Part shown: positions 24,785 to 37,800 of the stretch, piece by piece
How positions within the stretch are numbered: position 1 is the first letter of the stretch
How the letters are laid out: each line of letters starts with the position of its first letter
Assembly (NCBI RefSeq): GCF_000004075.3
Contig: NC_026657.2
Coordinates: 930,001-994,000, forward strand
From: Cucumis sativus
Taxonomy: Eukaryota > Streptophyta > Magnoliopsida > Cucurbitales > Cucurbitaceae
Direction of reading: 5' to 3'
DNA: 64,000 nt
The notes under the pieces: generated by a model
Database searches by the model: none
The model's input: the letters and a program-made list of their open reading frames with translations, nothing else
What the model was told of the DNA's origin: nothing
Program-made: the position numbers and the translations under genes

Positions 24785-27401
24785 ATAAGATGAATAGATG
24801 CTGGACCAGAAAAAGCAACTACTTTCTGAGCACGATGAGCTTCCTCCTTGTAAAGGCCCTTCGTTTCTTTTTTCGTGCGGCGTGCTTCACGACGTGCTTC
24901 TTTGATAGCAGCCTGCATAAATTAAGGAGAACTTCAATAAATACCGATGAATGGCAGCACAAGCAAACTTATAACTATAATTTAGATTTGGTTTAAAAGT
25001 AGCACAAAGATTTCTACCTAAATACTGTACGGATATACATATATCCAATTCTTGGAAAATTACACAAATAAAATAAAACAGAAAAGTATAAGGTAAGCCA
25101 GCTTACCTTTCTCTCCTTCTTCTCTTCCTTGGACTCCTGACCATGCGACTTCCTCTTCTGAGGTTCAGTTCTCAAGTTGCTAGTATCTTTCACTTTGTCG
25201 ACTTTTCGACCATGAGGTAGAAAGTTCACCGGTAGCTTCTCTTTCCCCCGAAGAGTTATCACAGGATTATTGGAATTAAGAGCTCCAGTGACAGTTTCAG
25301 CCAACTTCTTCCTTCTGGTCATTTCAGGAGCCATGATCTTCCCAGGATGGTTATTGAGATTAGAACATGTAGAGACAATAGTCTCACAGTCCCAAACTTC
25401 AGATTCATCACTGCTCTCATCAAATACAAATTCATCTTCAATGCCATCGTCTTCATTTTGATATTTCTCAGCATATTCCATACACCGGTGAATTACATCA
25501 CTGGCAGATTGCAAAAGCTCTTTATCTTCTGCTCCTTCTTTACCACTCAATATATCCGCAGGAGCCTTGTATCCTTGCTCAAGTTCCAAATCATCCTTAC
25601 TATGATTGCCAAGGGCATGATTGAGCTTTTGGGCAAGGGACTCTTCCTCTTCGGCTATACAGGGTTCATCACAATCAGTGCCATCACTGTCGCTAGATGC
25701 ATAGTCCCGGTTCAACAGCTGCATCCATCAGAAACAGTGAGGTAAATATAAAATCCAAACAGAAAACTGTTGGCAGGAAATATGATAACAAATATCTGAA
25801 TCAAAGAAGAAAAGGGAATGATTGGTCCCATTACTAGCTCAAAATCATTGAGATGAAAAATTGTAAGAAAGGGTTACTCCTGAAGGCATTCAAGAGCCTT
25901 CCACAACCTCCCACTAAAATATACCAGAATACTACACTCACGTTCTCTCTTGTAATTCATTGTTGCTTTATTGTCTATTAGCCCAATAAATGACTGACAT
26001 ACATACAAGATCGTGTGAAAAAGAAAGAGATCCCACAGAGAGTAACTCCAGTTAAAAAAACAGAAGTTTTAGACAAAAATTGCTCAAGACCTAACCTTAA
26101 ATGTACTAAAAAAAATTTAGATATTAAAAATGTACTAAAAAAGAGTGAAAGTTGGCACTAAAAGTCATTATTAGTAAATTTGAGGGTGTATACTTTAAGT
26201 ACAAAAAGTCAAACCACAATCTGAAATGTCAGAACAAAACGAAAAAAGTTAATAATCACAAGAATGTGAGAATCATAAGATGCATAACAATTGGGAACTT
26301 ACAGTGTCGAATTGATCGTCCAAAAGCCGACGAGTTCGTGGCTTATCAACATCGCTGCCATCGACCGCTTCTTCCAAATGTTCCATATCTGCATCCTCAA
26401 AAATGTGGTCACCAAAAGATTTGTTGTTAACTAAAAGGCTTCCGGCCGTTCTCTCATCATCCTCAACCACACTAATCTTACTGTTCGTTGTGCCATCCTC
26501 CCCATCTTCACACAAGTTTGCCTGAACAACAAAGTCTTCTTCTAAGTCCTCAACATCAGAACCAAATCGCGATAAATCATCGTCATCAAGAAGTGCAGCT
26601 ATTTCAGGGTCAACAACATTTTGAACCCTGACTCCAACAATCTTGGACGCAACTTTGTAGGCGTTCTCATCAGCATCAACGTTCATTTTAGAAACAATCA
26701 TTCTGGAGGCATCATAAGCCTGCAAAACAATCAAAGAAATGTATTGGACGAAAGGGAAAAAAACTTATCCAGAGACAACACAAAAGCTTCCCAAACTGTT
26801 GCTTATTTTCAGAAATAGGTAACCACAGAATAATCCTGAATGTGCTAACTTATGTATCTAATCCATATAACAAATAACTATGAATACAGCCCAAATGCCA
26901 AAAAATAGTTTGCATTCTGAACAAAATAAAACAACCAACCTTCTCATCACGTGGAACCTGATTCAGCTTGGCCTTGGGGTTCTGATAAAATGTTGAACCA
27001 CCACCAGTATTCTTAATCTCCCGAAGATGCAGCAAATAATTGTAACCATCATCAGGGAACCCAAGCTCCAAAATATCTTTTCTAACATTTTCCGGTAACG
27101 ACGACGTTCCACCAACATCCCCACTAAACTGCATAGATGACCCAAAACCTCCATTCTCTTCCTCATCGTAATCCTCAGAAGCATCGGCAAATATTGAGTT
27201 AGGATCTTCATCATAGCAGGCAGAACCGGAAGCATCGACAGGACCATCATCAAAGGCAGGGAGAGTATAAGAGTGGTTGTCAACACGAACAAAAACACGG
27301 TCAGTGGCAGCAGTTCCATCATAATTGGGATCAGATGAGTCACGAGCAAGTAATTGGAAAGTAGCTGATTTCTTCTTGTCAAAAAATTTCTTCTTTCCCA
27401 T
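24781..27401 (-). CDS. LTV1: LTV1 homologue, 40S ribosomal subunit assembly and export factor
   Basis: Four minus-strand coding exons, 27401-26940, 26719-26303, 25718-25107 and 24912-24781, all phase 0, give 540 residues. The start MGKKKFFDKKKSATFQLLARDSSDP is the hallmark of LTV1 (K-FIDKKKA-TF-LV-RS--DP). Next come the acidic middle, the LGFPDDGYNYLLHLREI block typical of the family, two long Asp/Glu-rich regions, and a basic C-terminus with KEARREARRTKKETKGLYKEE ending SIHLM. LTV1 binds the head of the pre-40S particle with Enp1 and Rps3, and must be phosphorylated and released before final maturation. It shuttles between nucleus and cytoplasm. A possible 5' untranslated intron has its acceptor at 27524, and a telo-box lies about 1.07 kb upstream. 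Confidence 0.9.
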
Positions 27402-28469
27402 TGCAAGTCAAGTTAAGAATGTCAAGGATCGCTTAGATGTAGAATGGACCAATAGCACCACAAAGTAGAGAGTAAAGAGCAGATGTCAGGACGCAACAAA
27501 GCTGGTGTTGCTGAGAATGGAATCTGAAAATTTTGCAGAGTTAGTTAATGCAGTTTAAGATGGCAAGATATAGAGTAGTGTTGGGAATGACTAACCTAGC
27601 AAATTAAAACCGTGTTAGAATTATAAACGTTTTAAAAGCAATTCTTCAATTAATTCTAAAACGGAATTTTCAATTATTAATGTTTAAAATATTTCTTACT
27701 TTTTCCTTAAAAAGACAACTAATGGTTTTGGAAAAAATATAGATTTTTTTTCATTGTTGTTCTTCACGTTTTTTCTGAGCAATTTTCTATCGATTCCATT
27801 CCTTTCTCCGGCGAGTGCACACTGAGTAGGGACGTTGTGTTAACTTGGGAGCTAAGAAGTATGGACACGCAACACTACACCCAATTTCTAGAAAATTAAT
27901 TGACATCGTAAATTTTTTATTTTTTCAAACTAATATGTGATAATACTTGTAAATAAATTCCTCATATATGTTAGAACATAACAATACTTCTTTAAAACAT
28001 AAATAAAGAACATATGAGTACTCTTTATTTATTTAAAACATAGATAAATAGTACATTAACATACAAATTTGATTAAACCATACCAAAAATTTAAGATGAT
28101 ATTCCAAAAAGTCATGTACACATTCCAAATTAAATAAATACAAAAAAATATTTTTTTTTTCAAAAAATGCAATACAAATGCCCAAGGCCAAAACCATGTT
28201 TTATATAAATTTCAACATCTCGGTTGGGATTAATATGAAGTAACCAATAAAAAAAGCATATACATACGCGTGCGTTCTGTCAAACCAGATGAAACATTAC
28301 TCAAACATTGATACACAAAAAAGAAAGAAAAAAGTAAAAACCTTTAAACCAAAACCAAAAGGAGGGCGAGTGCGGCTGCTCTGATCGGAGTTACAGTCGC
28401 CGGCGTCGTCTGGTCGGAGTAGATGTACCGAACGTTGAAGATTGGAGAGAAGTCGAAGAGAGTGTGCAC

Positions 28470-28478
28470 TTAGGGTTT
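28470..28478 (-). promoter_or_regulatory. Telo-box (AAACCCTAA) near the LTV1 transcription start
   Basis: The minus strand reads AAACCCTAA. This element is common near the start site of plant ribosomal-protein and ribosome-biogenesis genes, which fits LTV1. Its distance to the ATG implies a leader intron of about 0.8 kb. Confidence 0.5.
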
Positions 28479-28499
28479 GTTTTCTATCAAAGAGGGCGC

Positions 28500-30137
28500 A
28501 AGTTAAACAATAAAAGGGATGTGATTTATTTTTAAATAAAATATTTTTTTAATGATATTAAAAAATAAATAAATAAAGTAAAAAAAAATTAAAAGTAGCG
28601 AGATAAATTAAAATATTTATAAGCTATAGCAAAATTTTGGATTTTATCACTCATAGTCTTCTATCACGATAGTATATCAATTACTATTTATAATAAAATC
28701 GGCTATAAGTTGTAAATATTTTGTAAAATTTACTATTTTAAAAATTCTCTTAATGTAGATGTGTTTCATAGATTCAATAGCCTAAGTGAGTTTTTCAACA
28801 AAATTTATTAAATATAGATCAATTTAAAAACATATTGTAATAGTGATGATCTATAGCTGGTACATTTTTTAATAGTATATATTGTAGTCTGATACTTTAA
28901 AATTAATATTAAAATACAAAAACTGATAATGTGAAAAGGAAATGTGTCTCTACAGATCCATCAAAAATTCATCGATGATTGTACAAGCTTCTCAAGTATT
29001 CATTAAAACTATGATGTATTGAAATTATTATTTTTATTTTCTACATGAATTGAAATAGGCTATCGATAAAAATGGTTGTAAAAACGATCTAATGCAACAA
29101 AATATTTTCATTTTTCATTTTATTTTGATGTTTAACTAATTCAACTATGGTTTGTTTTCTCTTTTTCTCTCTTTAGATATATAAATTTATACGAGAAATT
29201 ATTTTAAAAAAATATAACATTTGACAAAATATTTACATTTCATAGGAAAATCACAAATCGAGTTCAAAACGCTCAATCTAAATTAAGCGTGAGTTTTGGG
29301 TGTCTAATCTCATTATTGTACCCAAATACTCCTTAGAAGACGTTTGAAGAACTAAAATGTTAAAAAGTAATCATAATTACTGGAAATCAAAATGAGACTG
29401 AAAAGCGTGAGTAATTGAAGACAGAACGAAAATGAAAGCACGAAGGGTGGAGAGTGAAAATAGTGAGAAAGATGACTGAATTAAAAAGTGTCATGATGAA
29501 ATGAGTTTTGTATTAAAAATCAAGTTCAAAATGTTCAATCCAAACATAATTATGGATTACATTACATTATAAACTCATACCACTATCGCTACCAAGTAAG
29601 AAGAAATCCTCCTGCTTTTGTCAAAGGTAATTAGCATTAGTTCATATTGAAAGTTTAATATTTCATTCCATAATGGATGTACTAAAAAATTTTCGAGCTT
29701 TACCTATTGTTAGATAAATAAACAAGTGAAAAGAACAAAAACAAATAAACATAGTTGTTATCTCAAGAGAAGAAAATTTATTGAGATAGAGAGGCAATAT
29801 ATCTCTTCCTAGAATGTCTTTTCTTTTAAATAATAATAATTCTCCAATATCATTACATATTTTAACAACATTTTCAATTCCCTAAATATCACAAAACTAC
29901 AACTAATACCAACTAATTAACCAAACCGAATTGATAAGTTACCAATTACGTACCATTCTAAAAGTCGATATGTTCAATCTCTCAATTAACAACTTTGGAG
30001 CATAAAACCCAAAGAGACTTTTAGGCACTAAAGTGAACTTAGGCTAACAAAAACTGACACAGTCTTTCAATTTAGAAGTCGAAGATTCGATTTTTCGCCT
30101 GGTTATTGTTGTTGTACCAAGAAAACGAAGGTGAATT
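28500..30137. other. Intergenic DNA between LTV1 and phosphoribulokinase
   Basis: AT-rich DNA with no gene. It holds one dispersed repeat copy (28596-28760). It also has two related segments at about 29251-29292 and 29514-29555 that share 'caagttcaaaa..ctcaatc.aaa' in direct orientation, possibly remnants of a small element. Confidence 0.4.
28596..28760. repeat. Dispersed AT-rich palindromic repeat, copy 4
   Basis: It reads 'tatagcaaaattttggattttatcactcatag', 'tctatcacgatagtatatcaatt', then 'ggctataagttgtaaatattttgtaaaatttactatttt'. The order of blocks matches the copies at 10960 and 15270. Confidence 0.6.
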
Positions 30138-33100
30138 TTAGGTTTTTGCGGATTGAATGTTGGAGAGTTGTTTGGTGGCTATAATTTGGTGATAAAGGTG
30201 TCTAATTTTCAAGCCAATAATGGTTTGAAAAAGGCCTGTTCCATTATTACTTCCTGGGAAATCAGAGTGCATCAATATTTGTTGAGTAATTTCACCATAA
30301 TATTTGGTGGAAATGTTGCTTAGATGACTTTCTACATAGATAAGCTCATCCAATTTATCAAATTGCCCATCCATCTCCATTACGGTTACCTGAAATTACC
30401 ACAAAACAAATTATTGTCAGCAATGAATCTAAGAAGTTAGGGAGCCGACAAATAAAGAAAAGAGAAGAATTAGTAGAATGATTCACGTGGTTTGCCAACA
30501 GTGCGTTAGCTACATCGAGATAGAAGAGAAATAATTTTATTAACAATAGTTATTCATAATATAAATGTAACTTTAAAGTTAGAGAGTTTATAATATGCAT
30601 TTCTCTAAACTCTAGGGTCATAAACATAAATAATTTAGGTTTCGAAACATCACATATCAAGTTCAACGCATTTCAAATATAAGAGATTGATTTGTAAAGA
30701 CAAATTGTAATGTTTGATAAATGTGAGTTAAAAATTCAAGATTAAATTAATCTCATATAATTCAGAGTGATTTTCGCAAGTTCCATTTGAAAATTTAGAA
30801 ATAAAATAGACTAAAGTGTGCTTATAATCTTTATAATATAGATTAGAACTTTGTGTCGAAACTCTAAAATTTTCATGTAATGGTTTGTCTATTTATAATT
30901 TTATTTCTTTAGAAGGAAAACTCTTAAATAGGTTAATTACATATTAGTCACAAACTTGAAACTTCGAGCATTTAGTGGATGCAAAATTAAAAATCTAAGG
31001 ATTTATTGGACATCTTTTAGAATTCAAAAATCAAAGAATCACATTTGTTAGCGATTTTGTTTTTAGTTTTGTATTTTCGTATGTTTTCTCTTAAATTAGA
31101 TACTAATCTATGATTCTCGCATATAGATTGAATTCTTTGTTCGATTTTACAAATAAAAATTACTTTTGTTAGTTTCTAAAATTGAACAACGATGGAGAGT
31201 GAATAAAACAATAGGGCAATTATTATCTAAGTCTGTAATAACCATATTTTGCTTCAGTAAATAATATTTAAAAGTCTTGTTATACTAAACACTATTTCAA
31301 AACTACAATATTTACTATTTAACATGCATCCTTTTTTATTCTTTACTACAATATTTACTATTTTTTTATTAAACTAAAATAATCTATACACAAAACACAT
31401 ACAATTATAACTCAAATTAAAACAATATGCATTCCAAACACAAATTATTCTAATCTAGCAACGATAACTTATGACTATATAATAACTCACTATTTAGCTC
31501 AAATGTTCACTAAACTTTTATCTACTAATTTAAAATATTTTTTTTCAAATATAAGAAAGTGAACTAAAATATTTACAAATATAACAAAGTTAAAATAATC
31601 TATAGGTATTTTCAGATATTTTTAATAATTTTGTATTTTAAATGGTAATATCAAATTAAAACTAATGATTTATACTAAAACAAGAAGAAGAAAAGGTGAA
31701 AGTGTTTGCATGAAATGCATGAGTGTTGAGAAGAGAATACCTCATGACCAAAGTAAGTTTGAGGGCCACAAGAGAGCCTAATTCCAGGATAAGAACATGA
31801 AAGCTTTCTTCCACAAGGAATCCATGAGATTGTTGATCCTTCGTCAAACAGGTAAACTGGACTGAAATTCTCTATTCCTTCTTTCATTATCAATCTAACT
31901 CTAAGAATTTTGCCTTCATCGTCATTTGGAATCAATCTCGTTGGCAGTACTTCCATCACCGCATCCGCGTATTGCTTTTGTGGATCTAAATCCAAATCAA
32001 AACAATCATCGCATTCAGATTATTCAAGTATGTTTTTCTTTGAATCTTGTCATTTATCTATGCCGGATTTTGGAATTTTTGTAGCTTAATTTTTACCGAT
32101 ATATGCGTCGAAATCTGGTTTTCGCGCTTCGATGCTTGCTTTGATACTCTCAAGGCTATGGCCTCTCTCTGCCATGTCTCTCTGCAATTGTTTTGATTTC
32201 AATTTCTAATTCGAAATTTAGAGAAAGTAGAATATTACTCTATCCTAATTTTTAATTTCGTATGTAATATTTGATTAATGTATACCTGAATCTTCCAAGC
32301 AAATTTGACCTCGTTGCTGATATCTAAGTAAATGCTGAAGTCTAGAAGATCCCTAACTCGTGAATCGTACCTGCATAAATGTAGATCCATGTATGAAATC
32401 TCATAAAAATTACTTGGCCTGCGAATATTTCCCCTCTGCTGTGGAAATGGAATGATTAGACTTTGATTGATCAGTTATCACAGAGAATATGAAAACATAT
32501 GAAAATGCAAAGGGAAATGGACTATTTATTTCAAGTGATTCATTCATAACGAAGTGGAAAGCTACGTTTGGTTGATCAGTGAGATATAGAAAATAAGAAA
32601 AACACTCAAAACTTCTTTATCTCCGGTGATCTTTTAATAAGAATCAAATGCAGGAGGAAGGGTGAGGAAGTTGTAAAATTGAAGATATCTATTCAATCCC
32701 TTGGGCCCGTTTTTCTCAAGGTTGGAGAAGTTTATTTCTCAAAATGTATATGAACACAGAGATATTGATGTCACACCTAGAGAGTTTTGGTATTTCGTAA
32801 CTAATTGATTAAGCAGCGGCTCAGAGATGACCAAAAAAGGAATGTTCATTATTGGACTCATATTCTAACAGGAGAAGTTGGGGATACAATAACTTACATC
32901 GGGTGCAGGCCTTCAATGACAAGGATCTTAGGAGGCTTGATAAGCTCAGGTGGATCTAGAAGGCCTGTGACATGATTATAAATAGGCTTCTCAACTGCAA
33001 TTCCACTTTTGAGAGCCTTAACTTGCTCATACATGAGATCAAAATCATTAGCTCTTGGGTCAAGTGCAGTAACTCCCTTCTGTTTTCTTCCAGTTCTATC

Positions 33101-33457
33101 CAATGAATGATAATCATCTAAACATATCACAGTTGTAGTGTCACTTATGAGTGTGTTGGAGTCTGGATTTCCACCTCTTGGTGGCTTTGCTGCACCTCCA
33201 AATACACTAGTTAGCCTTCTCATGAAAGTGCTTTTCCCACACCCCGAATCTGCTGCTAGACCAATCACAACTGTCTGTTGGTCACCTGCTGAGCAGGTTA
33301 TCAGCCATGGATTCGTGTTGGCTTTGCCACTCTTGGATTTTTTGCCACTTGCGAAGAAAACTATATGTTCTTGGTGATGTCCTAAGCTTGTTTTTGACGA
33401 TGAATAGACTGAATAATGTGTGTAGATAAGGGACTTGGCTGTAGAGACTGTTGCCAT
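30138..33457 (-). CDS. PRK: Chloroplast phosphoribulokinase
   Basis: Five minus-strand exons, 33457-32898, 32370-32286, 32181-32097, 31985-31741 and 30389-30138, give 408 residues; intron 4 is about 1.35 kb. PRK makes ribulose 1,5-bisphosphate from ribulose 5-phosphate and ATP in the Calvin cycle. Residues 1-55 are a Ser/Thr-rich transit peptide ending near ITCSAG. The Walker A loop ADSGCGKST is at 70-77 and the substrate region CLDDYHSLDR follows. The thioredoxin-regulated pair Cys73 and Cys112 (39 residues apart, as in spinach Cys16/Cys55) and the second pair Cys301 and Cys307 (spinach Cys244/250) are present. Light-activated reduction and binding to GAPDH/CP12 are therefore expected. The last exon is less conserved than the rest, ending KIRHLYHQIIATKQ. 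Confidence 0.96.
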
Positions 33458-33845
33458 GGTCTGAAGTTTAGATCTTTGGTTACTCTAATTTGGTTTTCTG
33501 AAGCGTAAGACAGTTTGGCCTTCACTTTTCCTTTCTTCTTTTCATTGAACGGGAAGTATTTAGATAGGATCAAGAAAACAGACAACAGTTTGGAAAGGAA
33601 CCAAAAAAGACTTCGATGCTTACTGCTAAGTTTCTTCAATTACCCTTGTTATCTTTGTAAAATATAGATTGGAAAGAGGGATTTTGTGTGAGTTTTTGAC
33701 ATTGGACATTGGTAAAACTGTCATTTCCTAAGAGAAGTTGAAATGTTGGATTCCTGATTGAAGATGAAGTTCTTGATGAGTTGATGACAAACAGTGACGA
33801 GAGGAACTTTGTGGTGGATCTCATTCAGTTTTGGATATTTCTGAT

Positions 33846-33886
33846 GCCACGTGGCAATGGTGGATTGGATGGTTATGGATGATAAG
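33846..33886. promoter_or_regulatory. G-box plus I-box upstream of PRK
   Basis: A perfect palindromic G-box GCCACGTGGC (33846-33855) lies about 390 bases upstream of the PRK ATG, with a GATAAG I-box at 33881-33886 and a CCAAT sequence on the minus strand just downstream of the I-box. G-box and I-box pairs are typical of light-regulated photosynthesis genes. A TATATTTT sequence near 33661-33668 (minus strand) may be the TATA box. Confidence 0.5.
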
Positions 33887-33889
33887 TGA

Positions 33890-34844
33890 GAGGTGTAGAA
33901 TGAAGAAGAGATGAAAACTCTGAAATCAAAATTACTCAATCGTTGGCTCTTTGAATTGTACAGTTTCTCAACGTCCTCCATCAAAATTGAACCACAAGTT
34001 CAATGAATAGAAGGGAAGGTTTGAGAGAGAAAAACACACATATTGGACAATTTTAGATTTATATTAACATTTTAGATTGTAATTAATTAAAAGTAACTCA
34101 TGCGATTGGATCTTGACTGTTATTAATTCATCAACAATGGTAGAAAAAGAAGTAAATAGAGTAACGTTGTTATATATATAACAAGTCTTTACTCACATAT
34201 ATCGTAGCATTTATAAAAGATATCAAAACTAGTCGTAGATATTTAAGATCGATATCGAACCTTTCTATTTATGGACATATTGATGAATATTTTCATCTTT
34301 AACTCCCACAGGTTGTGAAAGTTAGTATTTCTTGTTTTTCATTTTGTTTCACACAATCATTTTAAACATGGAATGAAATTTATTGAGAGGCAGAAAAATT
34401 GGGAAGAAATCAGAATTGATCAAGTTTACACAATCCTGACATCATCTTTGTTGCCAAAGAGAATTAGAAAATAAATTTCACCCAACTCGGTCCATGAACG
34501 CCCATCATAGCTGTTGTTTATATGAGCATAAAGATTAAACCTATATTTGTCAATTAACTATAAGACTTATGAAAGCTACGTTAAATAAAGTGTGATTTGA
34601 ACGAGCATACCAAAAAAAAAAAAAAAAATAGCAATTTTCGCACAAAATTATATATTTATATCAACATCAATAATATCAATCATCAACATTAGAATCCACA
34701 TCTTTCTCTTGGCTCATTAAAAAAAAAAAAACATCCTAAAATACAATAGCCATACTAACCCTATAAACCCCATCACAAGAAATGACAAACCAAAGATTTT
34801 TCCGCTGCAACATCACAACCGTTGCTTAATAATCTCCTCTTCAC
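33890..34844. other. Intergenic DNA between PRK and SCAMP
   Basis: AT-rich sequence with A runs and the SCAMP 3' flank; no gene seen. A small open frame reading 33984-33721 on the minus strand overlaps the PRK promoter and has no recognisable family. Confidence 0.5.
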
Positions 34845-37800
34845 TCATTTGTTTCCCCTAAAATACAAATAGATTTTCTGCAAAAAAAAAATTACATAAA
34901 TCAAGAGGAAAAATAATAGGAAGATGAGTGGTTAGAATATAAATATATACACACACATATATAACGAAAATTTTGCATGTTAACGATAAAAGCAAGGGCA
35001 AGACCCAAAAAAAAAAAACTTTGGATACTTTTTTAAAAAATGCACCTAATCATTGTCAAATTTGATTGACAAATTCTACCAAGCCAACTCTAAAGTTTGT
35101 TAACTTTATTTTTGGGTTTTTATTTTTGAAAATTAAATCTCACATACGAGTTTTTTTCTATTTACTTTGTCAAATTTTATTAGTTTTTTTTTTCCTACTC
35201 ACTTTGGTTAAATTTAAAACAAAAACAAGCTTTTAAAAACTGCTTTGTTTAGTACTCAAAATTTGGCTGAAAATATTGATAAAAAAAATATTTAACAATG
35301 CAAGAAATTTAAGAGCAAGAAACTCAAAAGAAAAAGAAACAAAAAAAAAAAAGTGGTTACCAAATGGAGCCATAGGTTATAAAAAATGACTGAATGTAAG
35401 AGAACAAACATAAATATTAAAAACAAAAAACATTGTTACCAAATGAAGGTAAAAATTAGATGGGTTTCTTGCGTCTCACTTTCTCTGAACACAGTCCATT
35501 CTAAACTCTCAATCAAAAACAAACTAAGTTTTTTTTAAAAGTTTTTTTATTCTTTTTCTAAATGCTTTTAAAATGTTGGTGATAAATCAAGAGAACTATA
35601 ACTAGAACATGGAAGTAGTATTTATAAGTTTGATTTTTGAAAACAGAAAATTTAATGGTAATCAGATGGGCCAAGAAAAAAAAAGTAATAATAAGCAAAT
35701 CAGGATAAAGATAACCATGTCTTACCTGAAGGACCCACAGACTAAGAAGTGATTCCAAGCAAAAAAAGCCAAAACCAATAAGGTAAAATATCTGTGCAAA
35801 GAAAATCCCAATTATTAGTCAAACTCGGAATAGCAGGAAGCACCAACAAATAATAGGGAGAATCTGATCTTCAATTATATTTATGCTTGTATTCAACGTT
35901 TCATACAGGTAAACTTACAACAGTTCAAAATAATCATGTCACTCAATCATGTAATACTAACGAAAAAGTAACCAATTGTTATTCTGTGACAGTCCTAAAA
36001 ATAACCACCAGAAGCATGTTCAAACATTTTCGTGGTTCGCTCATAGGTCTAATGGTGTAAAATCAGCAGCGACCAGTACAAAACCACACTATTGATATTG
36101 TTAAGAAACCTAGAATGACAAGCACGAGAGCCAAGACAAAGTTAAATAGTTTAAACTCAATTTTAAACATGAAACAGAACCTAAAAAGATGAATAATGAG
36201 GCGACAAAGACAGTCCAATTCGTATGTTTGCCATTTTAAAATGGATCCTCCATTCCTCTTTATAAATAAATAAAGAGAGAGGGTATGCAAGGTTTATAGT
36301 TGTTTTTTTTTTTTGTCTATTTGAAACTTACCCCAACCAAGACATGTTCAGAGAAGACGTCGATTGCTGCTAAGATACCCCTGAAAACGTTTGGAGGATA
36401 TATTCAGTAATCCATGCAGCATGGAGAAAGCCACAAGCAACAATGATAAAAATAGGAGCAGCTATTATATAGGCGAAAGAATGAAACTTCATTCATTCAT
36501 TCATGAACATTTTGAAGGCAAAGCATATTAAAAGGCTGAAATGAAAGCCATAAACTTACGTCAATGACTGTCCGTGAAACACAACAGGAGGCGCAATGGC
36601 AGCAAAAATGCAAAATGCAATGTGAAGCTGTACGGTGGTAGAAACTCAATTAATTAACTACTACATAAAAATAAGGGGTAAAAAATCTTTATTTTGAGGG
36701 AAAAAGATTAATAGTATTTAGAGTTCATACCAAGTAAAACATGAAGAACCAACCAAATTTCAAAGCACTATCTGTCCTGCAAAGTTGAATAAAATGAGAA
36801 ATACAAAATAGTGTCAGCGATCAGAAGTTTAAAGCATACAAAATGAGCAAATATAACAATAACATCTTAGGAAATTATTAAACAAGAATATAACAAGAGA
36901 GCAGCAAAGACAAAAGCAGGAGGCCGAGGGAAGAAACCCAGTAAAGGAATTCCTCTTAACACATTTGAATGAAATATAAAGATTATCCAATCTCACCTCA
37001 TAGCTCGGTATAGAGGCCTGTACCATAGCACATAGGAAAGTGGAATCCCAAGTATCGCATATATTACAGCAAGGAAAAAAATTTTGACTCCTGCCAAGTG
37101 GTGTCAACAGTCAACAAATCCATTTGTAGTAGCTTAAGGTAACCCATTGCACAAATAAAGAAAATTGAGAGTGAAGTAATTACCCCCGCCTCTAATCCAG
37201 CAGACAGTTATTGCAATAACATTGAAGACTAAGCACAAAACAATACCTGTGATAAAATGTAGAGTTAAAAATAAATATGTTGCATAATACATGCTTAGAA
37301 ATGAATATGTCAAGGATGATATGGTAGGTGAGGCAAGAACCCAAGTAAGGTGAAGAGCATTATACACACATAGGAGAGAAACTCTATCAAAATGCTTAAC
37401 TCAAATATTTGTATAAAGTTTATACAATTAAAAATATTTTGGGGGGTTCAAATACAACGCACCATAAGTGAATTTTCTTTGTTCTTTTTAACATTTAAAA
37501 AGGAATTGAGACAATTAACTTTGCATACCTAGCCAGCTAGCAAAAGCCAAGTACTGCAACTTCTGAGCATGTACTGGTATTTCATTAGCTATATCATGAT
37601 GAATAATAGGGAAAAATGGAGGCCAGTTTCTATCATCAGCAGGGACACCAGCTGTGCAACATTGAAAAGGTTATAGACTGTCAATAGCTTCATAAAAACA
37701 AGAGCAAACAACATTCTATGTCATTTCTTGTAGCAATATCAACAACCTTTAGAAACAGCTTCTTCCCTTTTTTTGATTTCCTGGTAAAAATGAGACATAA

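Noticed and set aside
29251-29555. Two related direct segments as the ends of an LTR element
   Set aside because: The shared part is only about 35-40 bases with mismatches, and there is no primer site or coding sequence between them.
33636-33984. Minus-strand frames upstream of PRK
   Set aside because: They overlap the G-box/I-box promoter and TATA region and have no recognisable product.
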